From NCBI RefSeq assembly GCF_030316845.1, contig NZ_JASZYS010000009.1, forward strand, positions 186,001 to 250,000: 64,000 nucleotides of DNA, read 5' to 3'. This stretch comes from Variovorax davisae (GTDB lineage: Bacteria; Pseudomonadota; Gammaproteobacteria; Burkholderiales; Burkholderiaceae_C). Positions within the stretch are counted from its first letter, which is position 1; each line of letters starts with the position of its first letter. The notes below the pieces were generated by a model. That model saw only the letters and a list, made by a program, of their open reading frames with translations, had not been told where the DNA came from and did no database searches. Shown piece by piece: positions 33,658 through 42,077 of this stretch. The translations under genes were made by a program, and so were the position numbers.

Positions 33658-34812
33658 TTGAAGATCATCCGCGTCAGCGCCACGCCGCTGAACATCCCGG
33701 TCACCATCGACGTGCTGGGCCTCGACAAGCAGACCTCGCTGTCGCTGTGCCTGACCGAGATCGAGACCGACACCGGCCTGGTCGGCCACGGCATGACCGC
33801 CATCACCGAAGAAGAGATCATCGCCGCCGCGGTGCGCGAAGTGGCGGGACCGGCCTTGGTCGGCGAAGACCCGATGGCCACCGAGCGGCTCTGGGAAAAG
33901 CTCTACTGGCTGCTCTCGCCGCGCGGCCAGACCGGCTACGCGAGCCACGCCATCGCGGCCCTCGACATCGCGCTGTGGGACCTGAAGGCCAAGGCGCTCG
34001 GCCAGCCGCTCTGGCGCCTGCTCGGCGGCGCACGCGCGCGGGTGCCGGTGTATGCGACCTTCGGCTTCGGCTTCTTCGAGCGCGACCAGCTCGCGGCGGC
34101 CGCGAAGCTCTGGGTGTCGCAGGGCTTCCGGCGGCTCAAGATGACGGTCGGCGGCCATGCCCTGGCGCGCCGCGACGAGCCGCGCCCGATCGACCAGGTG
34201 ATCGACGAGGACGTGCGCCGGGTGGCCGCGGTGCGCGAGGCGGTGGGCCCCGAGGTCAAGCTCTACGTCGATGCCAACTGCGGGCTCGACCTGTTCCACG
34301 CCACCCAGCTGGCCCGCCGCATCGAGCCCTACGGCATCAGCTTCTTCGAGGAGCCGCTGACGCAGAACGACGTGCGCCAGATGGCCGACCTGCGCAGCCG
34401 CACCACGATCCCGCTCGCCTGCGGGCAGAACGAGGGCCTGGCCTTCCGATTCCGCGACCTGCTGGTGAACCAGGCGGCCGACGTGCTGCAGCCCAACGTG
34501 ACGATCTCCGGCGGCTACTCGCAGTGCCTGAAGATCGCCGGCATGGCGCAGGCCTTCAACGTGCCGATCGACAACGGCGGCGCCTGGCCCTTCCACAACA
34601 TGCACCTGCATGCCGGCGTGGCCAATGGCGGCATGGTCGAATACCACTATGTCGCGGTGCAGATGCTCAAGCAGATCTTCGACGGCCTGCCGGTGCCCGA
34701 CCAGGGCTGGCTCACGCTGCCCGAGACGCCGGGGCTCGGCTTCGCGCCGAATGCGGACCGGGTGCGGGAGCTGGCGAAACTCCCCACCTCGCACGGCAAG
34801 GGCAAGGCCTAG
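33658..34812 (+). CDS. Enolase-superfamily protein (mandelate racemase/MLE family), atypical active site
   Basis: 384 aa from TTG 33658, with GAAGGAG upstream. The N-terminal capping domain covers ~1-125 and the TIM barrel follows. Two metal ligands are where expected: Asp in LYVDANCGLD and Glu in SFFEEPLTQND. By eye the usual K-x-K motif reads R-L-K-M-T, so the second Lys is replaced by Thr. The third metal ligand region reads ACGQNEG, with Gln where Glu is normal. The His region is DNGGAWPFHNMHLHAG. Chemistry may therefore differ from racemases and dehydratases. It is the first gene of a cluster with a Bug receptor and arylmalonate decarboxylase. Confidence 0.85.
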   Translation: MKIIRVSATPLNIPVTIDVLGLDKQTSLSLCLTEIETDTGLVGHGMTAITEEEIIAAAVREVAGPALVGEDPMATERLWEKLYWLLSPRGQTGYASHAIAALDIALWDLKAKALGQPLWRLLGGARARVPVYATFGFGFFERDQLAAAAKLWVSQGFRRLKMTVGGHALARRDEPRPIDQVIDEDVRRVAAVREAVGPEVKLYVDANCGLDLFHATQLARRIEPYGISFFEEPLTQNDVRQMADLRSRTTIPLACGQNEGLAFRFRDLLVNQAADVLQPNVTISGGYSQCLKIAGMAQAFNVPIDNGGAWPFHNMHLHAGVANGGMVEYHYVAVQMLKQIFDGLPVPDQGWLTLPETPGLGFAPNADRVRELAKLPTSHGKGKA

Positions 34813-34893
34813 GATGCGGTTCCGCGGTATCCCTGGGATCTGGCGGCGCCGGCGTTTCATCCACCTGGAACTGACAACGATATCGGAGACACG

Positions 34894-35904
34894 ATGAACG
34901 AGAGACAGCAAGCGGCTCGACCCCCACGCCGGCGGGCCCTGCGCCTGGCGACGCTGGCCACGCTGGGGATGGCCCTCGGCATGGCGGGCGCCGCCTGGGC
35001 CCAGAAGTACCCCGACCGGCCGATCCGCCTGGTGGTGGGCTATTCGGCCGGCGGCGGGGTCGACGCCGCGGCCCGCATCCTCAGCGCCCGCCTGCCGGCG
35101 GTGCTGGGCCAGCAGGTGGTGGTCGAGAACCGCGCCGGCGCCACCGGCATGATCGCTGCCGACCTGGTCGCCAAGGCCGCGCCGGACGGCTACACGCTGA
35201 TGATGGGCGACAGCGCCATGCTGATCACCAAGCTGCTGCAGCCGAAGATCGCGATCGACCCCATGACCAGCTTCAAGCCGGTGGCCGGTGCCTTCGTCTC
35301 GCCGTTGATGATCGTCACCGGCAACGACTTCCCGGCCCGCACGCCGGCCGAACTGGTGACCGAGCTCAAGACCCATCCGGGCCGCTATTCCTTCGCCACC
35401 TCGGGCGTCGGCACGGTGCAGCACCTGGGCTTCGAAATGCTCAAGCAGAGCACGGGCAGCTTCGTGGTCCACGTGCCCTATCGCGGCGCCGCGCAGATCG
35501 TGCCCGACGTGGTCGGCGGGCAGGTGCCGATCGGCGTCGTCAGCGCCACGGCGGGCATGGCGCAGGCCAAGGCCGGCAAGCTGCGCGCGGTGGCCCTCAT
35601 GAACACGGCGAAGCTCGACGGCGCCGACGGCGTGGCGCCGCTGGCCGACGCGCTGCCGGGCTTCGACGTGGCGCCGCGGCTCTTCGTGCTGGCGCCGGCG
35701 GGCACGCCCGACGAGATCGTCGACAAGCTCTCGGCCGCGGTGAAGGCCGTGCTCGACACGCCCGAGGCGGCCACCGCGGCCGCTGCGCAGGGCACCCTGC
35801 GGGCCTACGCGACGCCGGCCCAGCTGCGCCAGGCCATGGCCGACGAGAACGCACGCTGGAAGCGGATCATCACCGACCAGCGCATCGTGGCCGAAGGGAG
35901 TTGA
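34894..35904 (+). CDS. Bug/TctC-family periplasmic solute receptor 1
   Basis: 336 aa. A long N-terminal signal peptide (LRLATLATLGMALGMAGAAWAQ) precedes the mature start KYPDRPIRLVVGYSAGGGVDAAARIL, the hallmark of tripartite tricarboxylate transporter receptors. VVVENRAGATGMIAADLVAKAAPDGYTL is also canonical. It binds a carboxylate in the periplasm. No TctA/TctB membrane partners are present, as usual for the expanded Bug family in Burkholderiales; it may use a remote permease. The downstream decarboxylase starts within a few bases of its stop, which links the ligand to that enzyme. Confidence 0.92.
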   Translation: MNERQQAARPPRRRALRLATLATLGMALGMAGAAWAQKYPDRPIRLVVGYSAGGGVDAAARILSARLPAVLGQQVVVENRAGATGMIAADLVAKAAPDGYTLMMGDSAMLITKLLQPKIAIDPMTSFKPVAGAFVSPLMIVTGNDFPARTPAELVTELKTHPGRYSFATSGVGTVQHLGFEMLKQSTGSFVVHVPYRGAAQIVPDVVGGQVPIGVVSATAGMAQAKAGKLRAVALMNTAKLDGADGVAPLADALPGFDVAPRLFVLAPAGTPDEIVDKLSAAVKAVLDTPEAATAAAAQGTLRAYATPAQLRQAMADENARWKRIITDQRIVAEGS

Positions 35905-35906
35905 CG

Positions 35907-36614
35907 GTGACGCCAGCGCACCTGGGCTTGATCGTTCCCCCGGCCGCCGGCGCGGTGCCGGTCGACGGCCCGCTGCTGTACGGCGAGCGCATCCGCTTCA
36001 GCGCCCGCGGGCTCGGTCTGGGCGAGATCTCGACGCGCGGCTACACCGAGGTGATCGACTCGGTGATCGAGAAGGCGCTCGGCCTGGCCGCCCAAGGCGT
36101 CTCGGCCGTCTCGCTGATGGGCACCTCGCTGAGCTTCTTCCGTGGCGCCGCCTTCAACCGGCAACTGCAGCAGGAGATGGCACGCGCCACCGGCCTGCCC
36201 TGCAGCACCATGAGCGATGCGATCGTCGGCGGCCTGCGCAGCCTCGGCGTGCGGCGGCCCGCGGTGGCGACCGCGTACATCGACGAGGTCAATGTGCAGC
36301 TCCGGCGCTACCTGGAGGACAGCGACTTCGAACCGCTCGCCTTGCAAGGCTTGTCGATCTCCGACGTGCAAGCGGTCGGTGAAGTACCGACCGCCGTGCT
36401 GGCCGAGCTCTGCACGACCGTCTTCGAGGCGAGTCCGGGGGCGGACGGCATCCTGATCTCGTGCGGCGGATTGGTCACGCTCGATGCGGTGCGCGCGGTC
36501 GAGGCGCGCTACGGCGTGCCGGTGGTGTCGAGCTCGCCCGCAGGCTTCTGGGACCTGGTGCGTTGCGCGGGGCTCGACGCGCGCTCGCCGGGGCACGGGC
36601 GGCTGTTCGACTGA
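35907..36614 (+). CDS. Arylmalonate decarboxylase (Asp/Glu racemase superfamily)
   Basis: 235 aa from GTG 35907, with GGGAG 6 bp upstream; an overlapping TTG at 35901 is the alternative. Long stretches agree with what I recall of Bordetella arylmalonate decarboxylase: GLIVPPAAGAVP..G, VSLMGTSLSF(F)RGAAFN, RRPAVATAYIDEVN, DGILISCGGLVTLDA and VPVVSSSPAGFWD. The catalytic Cys is C186, equivalent to C188, and the glycine of the dioxyanion hole is G72, equivalent to G74. There is a single catalytic Cys, as in the decarboxylase rather than a two-Cys racemase. It decarboxylates disubstituted malonates without cofactor; the natural substrate is not settled. Confidence 0.88.
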   Translation: MTPAHLGLIVPPAAGAVPVDGPLLYGERIRFSARGLGLGEISTRGYTEVIDSVIEKALGLAAQGVSAVSLMGTSLSFFRGAAFNRQLQQEMARATGLPCSTMSDAIVGGLRSLGVRRPAVATAYIDEVNVQLRRYLEDSDFEPLALQGLSISDVQAVGEVPTAVLAELCTTVFEASPGADGILISCGGLVTLDAVRAVEARYGVPVVSSSPAGFWDLVRCAGLDARSPGHGRLFD

Positions 36615-36627
36615 ACGCGCGGACGGC

Positions 36628-37449
36628 TCAGCCGCGGGCGGCCGCGGCGAGCAGCGCCTGCGCCTTGAGCACCACGGGGCGGTCGACCATCTTGCCGTCG
36701 ACCGCGACCGGCGCGCCGCCGCTGGCCGCATCGGCCGCGATGACGCGCTGTGACCATTCGATCTGTCCCGGCGTGGGCGAGAAGCCCCGGTTGACCGTAT
36801 CCACCTGCTTCGGATGGATGCACAGCTTGCCGCCGAAGCCCAGGCGCCGCGCCTGCCTCGCATCGGCCTCGACACTGGCTGGGTCGTCGATCGCGGTGCT
36901 GACGCCATCGACCGGCGGCTGCAAGCCGGCGAGGCGGGACGCGAGGACGATCCGGGAGCGAAAGAATAGCAACTCGATGCCCTCGCCTTCGATGCCCAGG
37001 TCGGCCTGGAAATCGATCGAACCGAAGACCAGCCGCTGGACCCCCGGCGCCGCGGCGATCGCGCCGAGCTGGTCGATGCCGCGCGCGGTCTCGACCAGCG
37101 GCCACAGCGCAGCCGCAGGCAGGACCTCGGCGATCGCCCGCAGCACCGCCGCGTCCTCGGCCTTGGGGAGCATCAAGGCGGCGACGCCCGCTTGCGCGCA
37201 CAGCGCGAGGTCGGCGGCATGCCAGGGCGTGTCGGCGGCGTTGATGCGCACGCCGACGATCGGGCCGCCATCGTCCCCGCGCGCCATGAGCCAGTGGGCG
37301 AGCTGCGCGCGCGCTTCGGCCTTGCGCTCGATGGGCACCGCGTCCTCGAGATCGAGCACGATCGCATCGGCGCCGCTCTGGCAGGCCTTGTCGAAGCGCG
37401 CGGGCTGATGGCCAGGGACGAACAGCAGGCTGCGCGCGACGGCTGCCAT
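36628..37449 (-). CDS. HpcH/HpaI (CitE-like) CoA-ester lyase
   Basis: 273 aa TIM-barrel lyase. The N-terminal RSLLFVPGHQPARFDKA...ADAIVLDLEDAVP is the CitE/malyl-CoA lyase signature with the metal-binding acidic residues. WPLVETARGI holds the conserved Glu, and VFGSIDFQADLG the Asp. GKLCIHPKQVD near the C-terminus completes the pattern. The stand-alone length suggests a citramalyl-CoA, malyl-CoA or related 3-hydroxyacyl-CoA lyase rather than citrate lyase, which would need acyl-carrier subunits. It is the last gene of the six-gene minus-strand operon, 1 bp after the MmgE/PrpD stop. Confidence 0.85.
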   Translation of the reverse strand: MAAVARSLLFVPGHQPARFDKACQSGADAIVLDLEDAVPIERKAEARAQLAHWLMARGDDGGPIVGVRINAADTPWHAADLALCAQAGVAALMLPKAEDAAVLRAIAEVLPAAALWPLVETARGIDQLGAIAAAPGVQRLVFGSIDFQADLGIEGEGIELLFFRSRIVLASRLAGLQPPVDGVSTAIDDPASVEADARQARRLGFGGKLCIHPKQVDTVNRGFSPTPGQIEWSQRVIAADAASGGAPVAVDGKMVDRPVVLKAQALLAAAARG

Positions 37450-37450
37450 G

Positions 37451-38818
37451 TCAGCCCAGCAGGCGATCGACGCGCGCTGCGTCCGCCAGCCCCCAGATGC
37501 GATCGCACAGGGCCTGCGCCTCCTCGGGCGTGGCGGCTGCGCCGTACTGCACCAGCCGCTTCATCTTGTCCTCGATCTCGGCCCGGCTCAGCGTGTCGCC
37601 GGGGTCGCCCTTCGGTTCGTCGACCCGACCCGGGAAGCGGCGCCCATCGGTGGTCTCGATGCTGACCTTGCCGATCCAGCGCGCCGGGTAGGCGGTGTCG
37701 ACCTCGCGGTCGAGCTCCATCATGACCTTGTCGCGGAAGGCCGCCACCTCGGGCGCCAGGTAGTCGCGGTCGAATTCGGTCAGGCCGGCGCGGCCATGCA
37801 CCGCGATCAGGCCCAGCACCGTGCCCATCGAGAACTTGCCCTGGTGCACCGTGGTCGGCACAACGACACGGCCCAGCACGTCGATGGCGCCCTGGTGGAC
37901 ATGGGTCACGACCCGCGCGATGTCGCTGTGCTTCAGGCCGTGCGCCGTCATCACCTGCAGCAGCGCATCGGCGGCCGGGTGCGTGTGGCGGCAGGAGGCG
38001 TGGTACTTGAAGGAGGTCTCGGCCAGCGTCCAGCGCGTGCCCAGCCCATCGACGAGGCGCGCGGGGTCGGCATCGCTCGACATGCCCACGCCCAGGCCCT
38101 GCGCGCCTTCGAGCACGTGCTGCGCGCCCGTGAAGCCGTCCTTCGCGAGGTAGGCCGACATCAACCCGCTTGCGGCCGCATGCGCGCAGTGCAGCTGCTT
38201 CGAATCGGCGGCGTCCCGCAGGAACTCCCAGACCCCGGCCGACTGGGTGCCGGCCGAGCCGAAGGCATGCAGCATCTGGGCCGGCGTGAGTTCCAGCAGC
38301 CGCCCCACCGCCGCCGCGGCCGCCAGTGTGCCGGCGGTGGCGGTGGTGTGGAAGGTGCGGTAGTGCGAGCGGCCGAGGAATTCGCCGACCCGGATGCCGA
38401 CTTCATAGCCGGCCACCACCGCCGTCAGCAACTGCGCCCCGCTCGCGCCCAGGGCCTGGGCGGTGGCCAGCGCGGGTGCGAACACGACCGCGGCCGGATG
38501 GAACACCGAGCCGTTGTGGACATCGTCCTGCTCGACGTAGTGCGAGGCCGCGGCATTCACCAGCGCCGCGAAGACCGGCGAGGTGGTGCGGCGCGAGATC
38601 AGCACTTCGCTCGAACCCTCGGCCGGGCCCATCGTCTCGGCGAAGCGCTGGATGGCCTGCACCGGACGCGCCGAGCGGGCGGCGAGCACGGAGCCCAGCC
38701 AGTCGAGCATCAGGTCTTCGGCGCGGCGCAGGACCGGGTCGGGGATCTGCGAGAAAGAGAGGCCGGCGGCGAAGGTGGCGAGGGTCCGGCTCGGGTGATC
38801 GAAGGTGTTGGCGCTCAT
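37451..38818 (-). CDS. MmgE/PrpD-family dehydratase/decarboxylase
   Basis: 455 aa from ATG 38818 (MSANTFDHPSRTLATFAAGLSF). The family includes 2-methylcitrate dehydratase PrpD and cis-aconitate decarboxylase. Typical features are LMLDWLGSVLAAR, an EQDDVHNGSVFHPAAVVFAPALA active-site stretch, and SFKYHASCRHTHPAADAL with the conserved K/H/C region. Acting on a C5-C7 tri- or dicarboxylic acid fits the operon's CoA transferase, hydratase and lyase. It lies between the CoA transferase and CitE-like genes, both in the same direction with very short gaps. Confidence 0.88.
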   Translation of the reverse strand: MSANTFDHPSRTLATFAAGLSFSQIPDPVLRRAEDLMLDWLGSVLAARSARPVQAIQRFAETMGPAEGSSEVLISRRTTSPVFAALVNAAASHYVEQDDVHNGSVFHPAAVVFAPALATAQALGASGAQLLTAVVAGYEVGIRVGEFLGRSHYRTFHTTATAGTLAAAAAVGRLLELTPAQMLHAFGSAGTQSAGVWEFLRDAADSKQLHCAHAAASGLMSAYLAKDGFTGAQHVLEGAQGLGVGMSSDADPARLVDGLGTRWTLAETSFKYHASCRHTHPAADALLQVMTAHGLKHSDIARVVTHVHQGAIDVLGRVVVPTTVHQGKFSMGTVLGLIAVHGRAGLTEFDRDYLAPEVAAFRDKVMMELDREVDTAYPARWIGKVSIETTDGRRFPGRVDEPKGDPGDTLSRAEIEDKMKRLVQYGAAATPEEAQALCDRIWGLADAARVDRLLG

Positions 38819-38846
38819 GGCAAGTTTCTTGGTCAGTAAAGGGGAC

Positions 38847-40037
38847 TCAGACGGCGCCGGCCGAACGCAGCGCCGCGATGGCGTCCGCGTCGTAGCCGAA
38901 CTCGGCCAGGATCGCGTCGGTGTGCTGGCCCAGCGTGGGCACCGCATCCATGCGCGCATCCCATTCGCGCGGCATGCCCGGCGGCAGCAGCGCGGGAATC
39001 GGGCCGGCGCCCGTGCCCACCTCGGTCCAGCGCTCGCGCGCCGCGAGCTGCGGGTGGTTCCAGACGTCGTGCATCGTGTTGACCTGCGCGGTCGCGATCT
39101 GCGCGGCGTCGAGGCGCTGCATGATCTGCGTCGCGGTGAAGGGCGCGAAAGCCTGCACGATGATCTCGCGCAGCGCGTCGCGCGATTCGGTGCGCAGCGT
39201 GTTGGAGGCGAAGCGCGCATCGGTCGCCAGGGCCGGCTGCTCCAGCACCTTGGCGCAGAACACCTGCCATTCGCGCTCGTTCTGCAGGCCCAGCATGACC
39301 AGCTTGCCGTCGCCGGCCGGGAACGGGCCGTAGGGATAGATGGTCGCGTGCGCGGCGCCCGCGCGCGGCGGCGGCTCGGCGCCGTCGAAGGCGTAGTACA
39401 TCGGGAAGCTCATCCACTCGACCATGCTCTCGAGCATCGAGACATCGATGCGGCAGCCCTTGCCCGTCTTGCCGCGCTGCAGCAGCGCCGCCAGGATGTT
39501 GCTGTAGGCGTACATGCCCGCCGAGATGTCGGCGATCGAGCAGCCGGCCTTCGCCATGTCCTGCGGCGTGCCGGTGACCGAGAGGAAGCCGGACTCGCTC
39601 TGGATCAGCAGGTCGTAGGCCTTGCTGTCACGGTACGGACCAGGCTTGTGCGCATCGTCGCCATAGCCCGAAATGTCGCACACGACCAGGCCCGGATGCT
39701 TCGGCGCCAGGGCCTCGAACGACAGGCCCAGCCGTGCGGCCGCGCCGGGTGCGAGGTTCTGCACCAGCACGTCGGCCCCGGCCACGAGGCGCTGAAGGAT
39801 CTCCTGGCCCTTCGGATGCTTCACGTCGAGCGTCAGGCTCTCCTTCGAGCGGTTGGTCCAGACGAAGTGCGAGGCCAGCCCGTGCACGCGCTGGTCGTAG
39901 GCGCGCGCGAAGTCGCCGCTGCCGGGCCGCTCGACCTTGATGACGCGCGCGCCCAGGTCGGCCAGCTGCCGGGTGCAGAACGGCGCCGCGATCGCGTGTT
40001 CGAGCGTGAGGACGGTGATGCCTTCGAGCGGGCGCAT
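38847..40037 (-). CDS. CaiB/BaiF (family III) CoA transferase
   Basis: 396 aa from ATG 40037, which overlaps the stop of the acyl-CoA dehydrogenase by one base (TGATG), so translation is coupled. Family III features: MRPLEGITVLTLEHAIAAPFCTRQLADLGARVIKVERP at the N-terminus, LDVKHPKGQEIL, and the nucleophilic Asp in CSIADISAGMYA. It transfers CoA between carboxylic acids, for example from succinyl-CoA to the pathway acid. Its neighbours suggest a dicarboxylate acceptor. Confidence 0.92.
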   Translation of the reverse strand: MRPLEGITVLTLEHAIAAPFCTRQLADLGARVIKVERPGSGDFARAYDQRVHGLASHFVWTNRSKESLTLDVKHPKGQEILQRLVAGADVLVQNLAPGAAARLGLSFEALAPKHPGLVVCDISGYGDDAHKPGPYRDSKAYDLLIQSESGFLSVTGTPQDMAKAGCSIADISAGMYAYSNILAALLQRGKTGKGCRIDVSMLESMVEWMSFPMYYAFDGAEPPPRAGAAHATIYPYGPFPAGDGKLVMLGLQNEREWQVFCAKVLEQPALATDARFASNTLRTESRDALREIIVQAFAPFTATQIMQRLDAAQIATAQVNTMHDVWNHPQLAARERWTEVGTGAGPIPALLPPGMPREWDARMDAVPTLGQHTDAILAEFGYDADAIAALRSAGAV

Positions 40038-41197
40038 CAGAAGCTCCTTGGCAGGCCCAGCATGTGCTCGGCCACGTAGCTCAGGATCAGGTTGGTCGAG
40101 ATCGGCGCCACCTGGTAGAGCCGGGTCTCCCGGAACTTGCGCTCGACGTCGTACTCGCAGGCGAAGCCGAAGCCGCCGTGGAACTGCAGGCAGGCGTTGG
40201 CCGCTTCCCACGAGGCCTTGGCGGCGAGGTACTTCGCCATGTTGGCCTGGGCGCCGCAGGGCTCGTGCGCGTCGAAGCGGCGGCAGGCCTCGTAGCGCAT
40301 CAGGTCGGCGGCCTCGATCTCGATGTGGGCCTCGGCGATCGGGAACTGCACGCCCTGGTTCTGGCCGATCGGCCGGCCGAAGACCACGCGCTCCTTGACA
40401 TAGGCCGTGACCTTGTCGATGAACCAGTGGCCGTCGCCGATGCACTCGGCCGCGATCAGCGTGCGCTCGGCATTGAGGCCGTCGAGGATGTACTTGAAGC
40501 CCTGCCCTTCCTCGCCGATCAGGTTCTCGGCCGGGATTTCGAGATTCTCGAAGAACAGCTCGTTGGTCTCGTGGTTGACCATGTTGAGGATCGGCCGCAC
40601 CGTGAGCCCGTGGCCGATGGCCTCGCGCAGGTCGACGATGAAGATCGACATGCCCTCGGACTTCTTCTTGACATCGGCCAGCGGCGTGGTGCGCGCCAGC
40701 AGGATCATCAGGTCGGAGTGCTGGATGCGCGAGATCCACACCTTCTGGCCGTTGATGACGTAGCGGTCGCCCTTCTTCACGGCCGTGGTCTTGATTTTGG
40801 TGGTGTCGGTGCCGGTCGACGGCTCGGTCACGCCCATCGACTGCAGGCGCAGTTCGCCGGTCGCGATCTTCGGCAGGTACTTGCGCTTCTGTTCCTCGGA
40901 CCCATGCCGCAGCAGGGTGCCCATGTTGTACATCTGGCCATGGCAGGCGCCCGAGTTGCCGCCCGCGCGGTTGATCTCTTCCATGATCACGGAGGCTTCG
41001 GTGAGCCCCAGGCCCGAGCCGCCGTATTCCTGCGGGATCAGCGCGGCCATCCAGCCGGCCTTGGTCAGTGCGTCGACGAATTCGGCCGGGTAGGCACGGG
41101 CCTCGTCGACCTTGCGGAAGTACTCGTTCGGGAACTGGGCGCAGAGGTCGCGCACGGCGTCGCGGATGTCGGGAAAGCGGGGGTTGGAGTCGGTCAT
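40037..41197 (-). CDS. Acyl-CoA dehydrogenase
   Basis: 386 aa flavoprotein from ATG 41197 (MTDSNPRFPDIRDAVRDLCAQFP). FAD and substrate motifs: LQSMGVTEPSTGTDTTKIKTTA, ILDGLNAERTLIAAECIG, FGRPIGQNQGVQFPIAEA, and QFHGGFGFACEYDVERKFRE in the C-terminal helical domain. Length is normal for a short/medium-chain ACAD. It should form the 2,3-double bond of the CoA-activated acid and pass electrons to ETF. It is third in a six-gene operon, 5 bp after the MaoC-like gene. Confidence 0.92.
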   Translation of the reverse strand: MTDSNPRFPDIRDAVRDLCAQFPNEYFRKVDEARAYPAEFVDALTKAGWMAALIPQEYGGSGLGLTEASVIMEEINRAGGNSGACHGQMYNMGTLLRHGSEEQKRKYLPKIATGELRLQSMGVTEPSTGTDTTKIKTTAVKKGDRYVINGQKVWISRIQHSDLMILLARTTPLADVKKKSEGMSIFIVDLREAIGHGLTVRPILNMVNHETNELFFENLEIPAENLIGEEGQGFKYILDGLNAERTLIAAECIGDGHWFIDKVTAYVKERVVFGRPIGQNQGVQFPIAEAHIEIEAADLMRYEACRRFDAHEPCGAQANMAKYLAAKASWEAANACLQFHGGFGFACEYDVERKFRETRLYQVAPISTNLILSYVAEHMLGLPRSF

Positions 41198-41202
41198 GGC
41201 GA

Positions 41203-42066
41203 TCAGGAGGAAGTGAGTTCGGCGCTGGCCTGCATCAGCAGCGCGCCCTGGCCGTCCTCGGCCCAGAGGGCGAGCTTGCCGTCGGCGTCGGCCGCGTGGC
41301 CGCAGACCCGCAGCAGGCGGCCACAGGTCAGCGGGCGCACGGCCTTGAAGCGGTAGGTGCGCACGCGGCGGCCCGGGTTGTGCTGTTGCGCCGCCTCGAG
41401 CAGCAACGTGGCGATCAGCGGACCGTGCACCACCAGGTCGTCGTAGCCCTCGACCTGCGTGACGTAGGGGTGGTCGTAGTGGATGCGGTGGCTGTTGAAG
41501 GTGAGCGCCGAGTAGCGGAACAGCAGGGTGGCGTCGGGCCGATGCTCGACCGACCAGGCGGCATCGGCCGGCGGTGCCTGCGGCGGCGCCGATTCGCCCG
41601 GCTTGGCAGCTTCGCGGTAGACGATGTCGTGCTGGTCGCGCAGCACCAGGGTGTCGCCCGCGTGCACCTCGTGCGCGACCTTGACGAACACCAGGGCGCC
41701 GGCCTTGCCTTGCTTCAGCGCGACGTCGACCACGCGCGAGGTCTTGCGCGCCGGCGCGCCGAGCGGCAGCGGGGCGAAGAATTCCAGCTGGCTGCCGGCC
41801 CACATGCGGCGCGGCAGCGGCACCGGCGGCAGGAAGCCGCCACGCGCCGGATGGCCGTCCGGGCCCAGCTGGATCTGCGGCGCGGTCGGCAGGAAGTAGC
41901 ACCAGTGCCATAGCGGCGGCAGCGCCCGGCCCGCCGGCCAAGGCTGGCCGTCGTTGCGCAGGGTGGCGGCCAGCGCGCTCGCGGTCCAGGGCGACAGCAG
42001 GTCGTCGTGGGTCTCGGTGCGGCCGATCCAGGTTTGCAGGTGGGCGATGTCGAGCGGGTCGGTCAT
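41203..42066 (-). CDS. FAS1/MaoC-type double hot-dog acyl-CoA hydratase
   Basis: 287 aa from ATG 42066. The N-terminal half (~1-140) is the dehydratase-like domain (LQTWIGRTETHDDLLSPWTASALAATL, WHWCYFLPTAPQIQLGPDGHP). The C-terminal half carries the hydratase-2 motif LLFRYSALTFNSHRIHYDHPYVTQVEGYDDLVVHG, with the Asn/His catalytic region. The architecture is that of mesaconyl-C4-CoA hydratase/HTD2-like enzymes. It would hydrate the enoyl-CoA made by the neighbouring dehydrogenase, giving a substrate for the CitE-like lyase. Confidence 0.85.
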   Translation of the reverse strand: MTDPLDIAHLQTWIGRTETHDDLLSPWTASALAATLRNDGQPWPAGRALPPLWHWCYFLPTAPQIQLGPDGHPARGGFLPPVPLPRRMWAGSQLEFFAPLPLGAPARKTSRVVDVALKQGKAGALVFVKVAHEVHAGDTLVLRDQHDIVYREAAKPGESAPPQAPPADAAWSVEHRPDATLLFRYSALTFNSHRIHYDHPYVTQVEGYDDLVVHGPLIATLLLEAAQQHNPGRRVRTYRFKAVRPLTCGRLLRVCGHAADADGKLALWAEDGQGALLMQASAELTSS

Positions 42067-42077
42067 GGGCTGGGCCT

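Noticed and set aside
31696..35472. A minus-strand open frame of more than 1200 codons opposite the LysR/enolase genes
   Set aside because: It is antisense to four genes with clear family motifs, has a Gly/Gln/Arg/His-rich composition typical of shadow frames at ~70% GC, and shows no domain.
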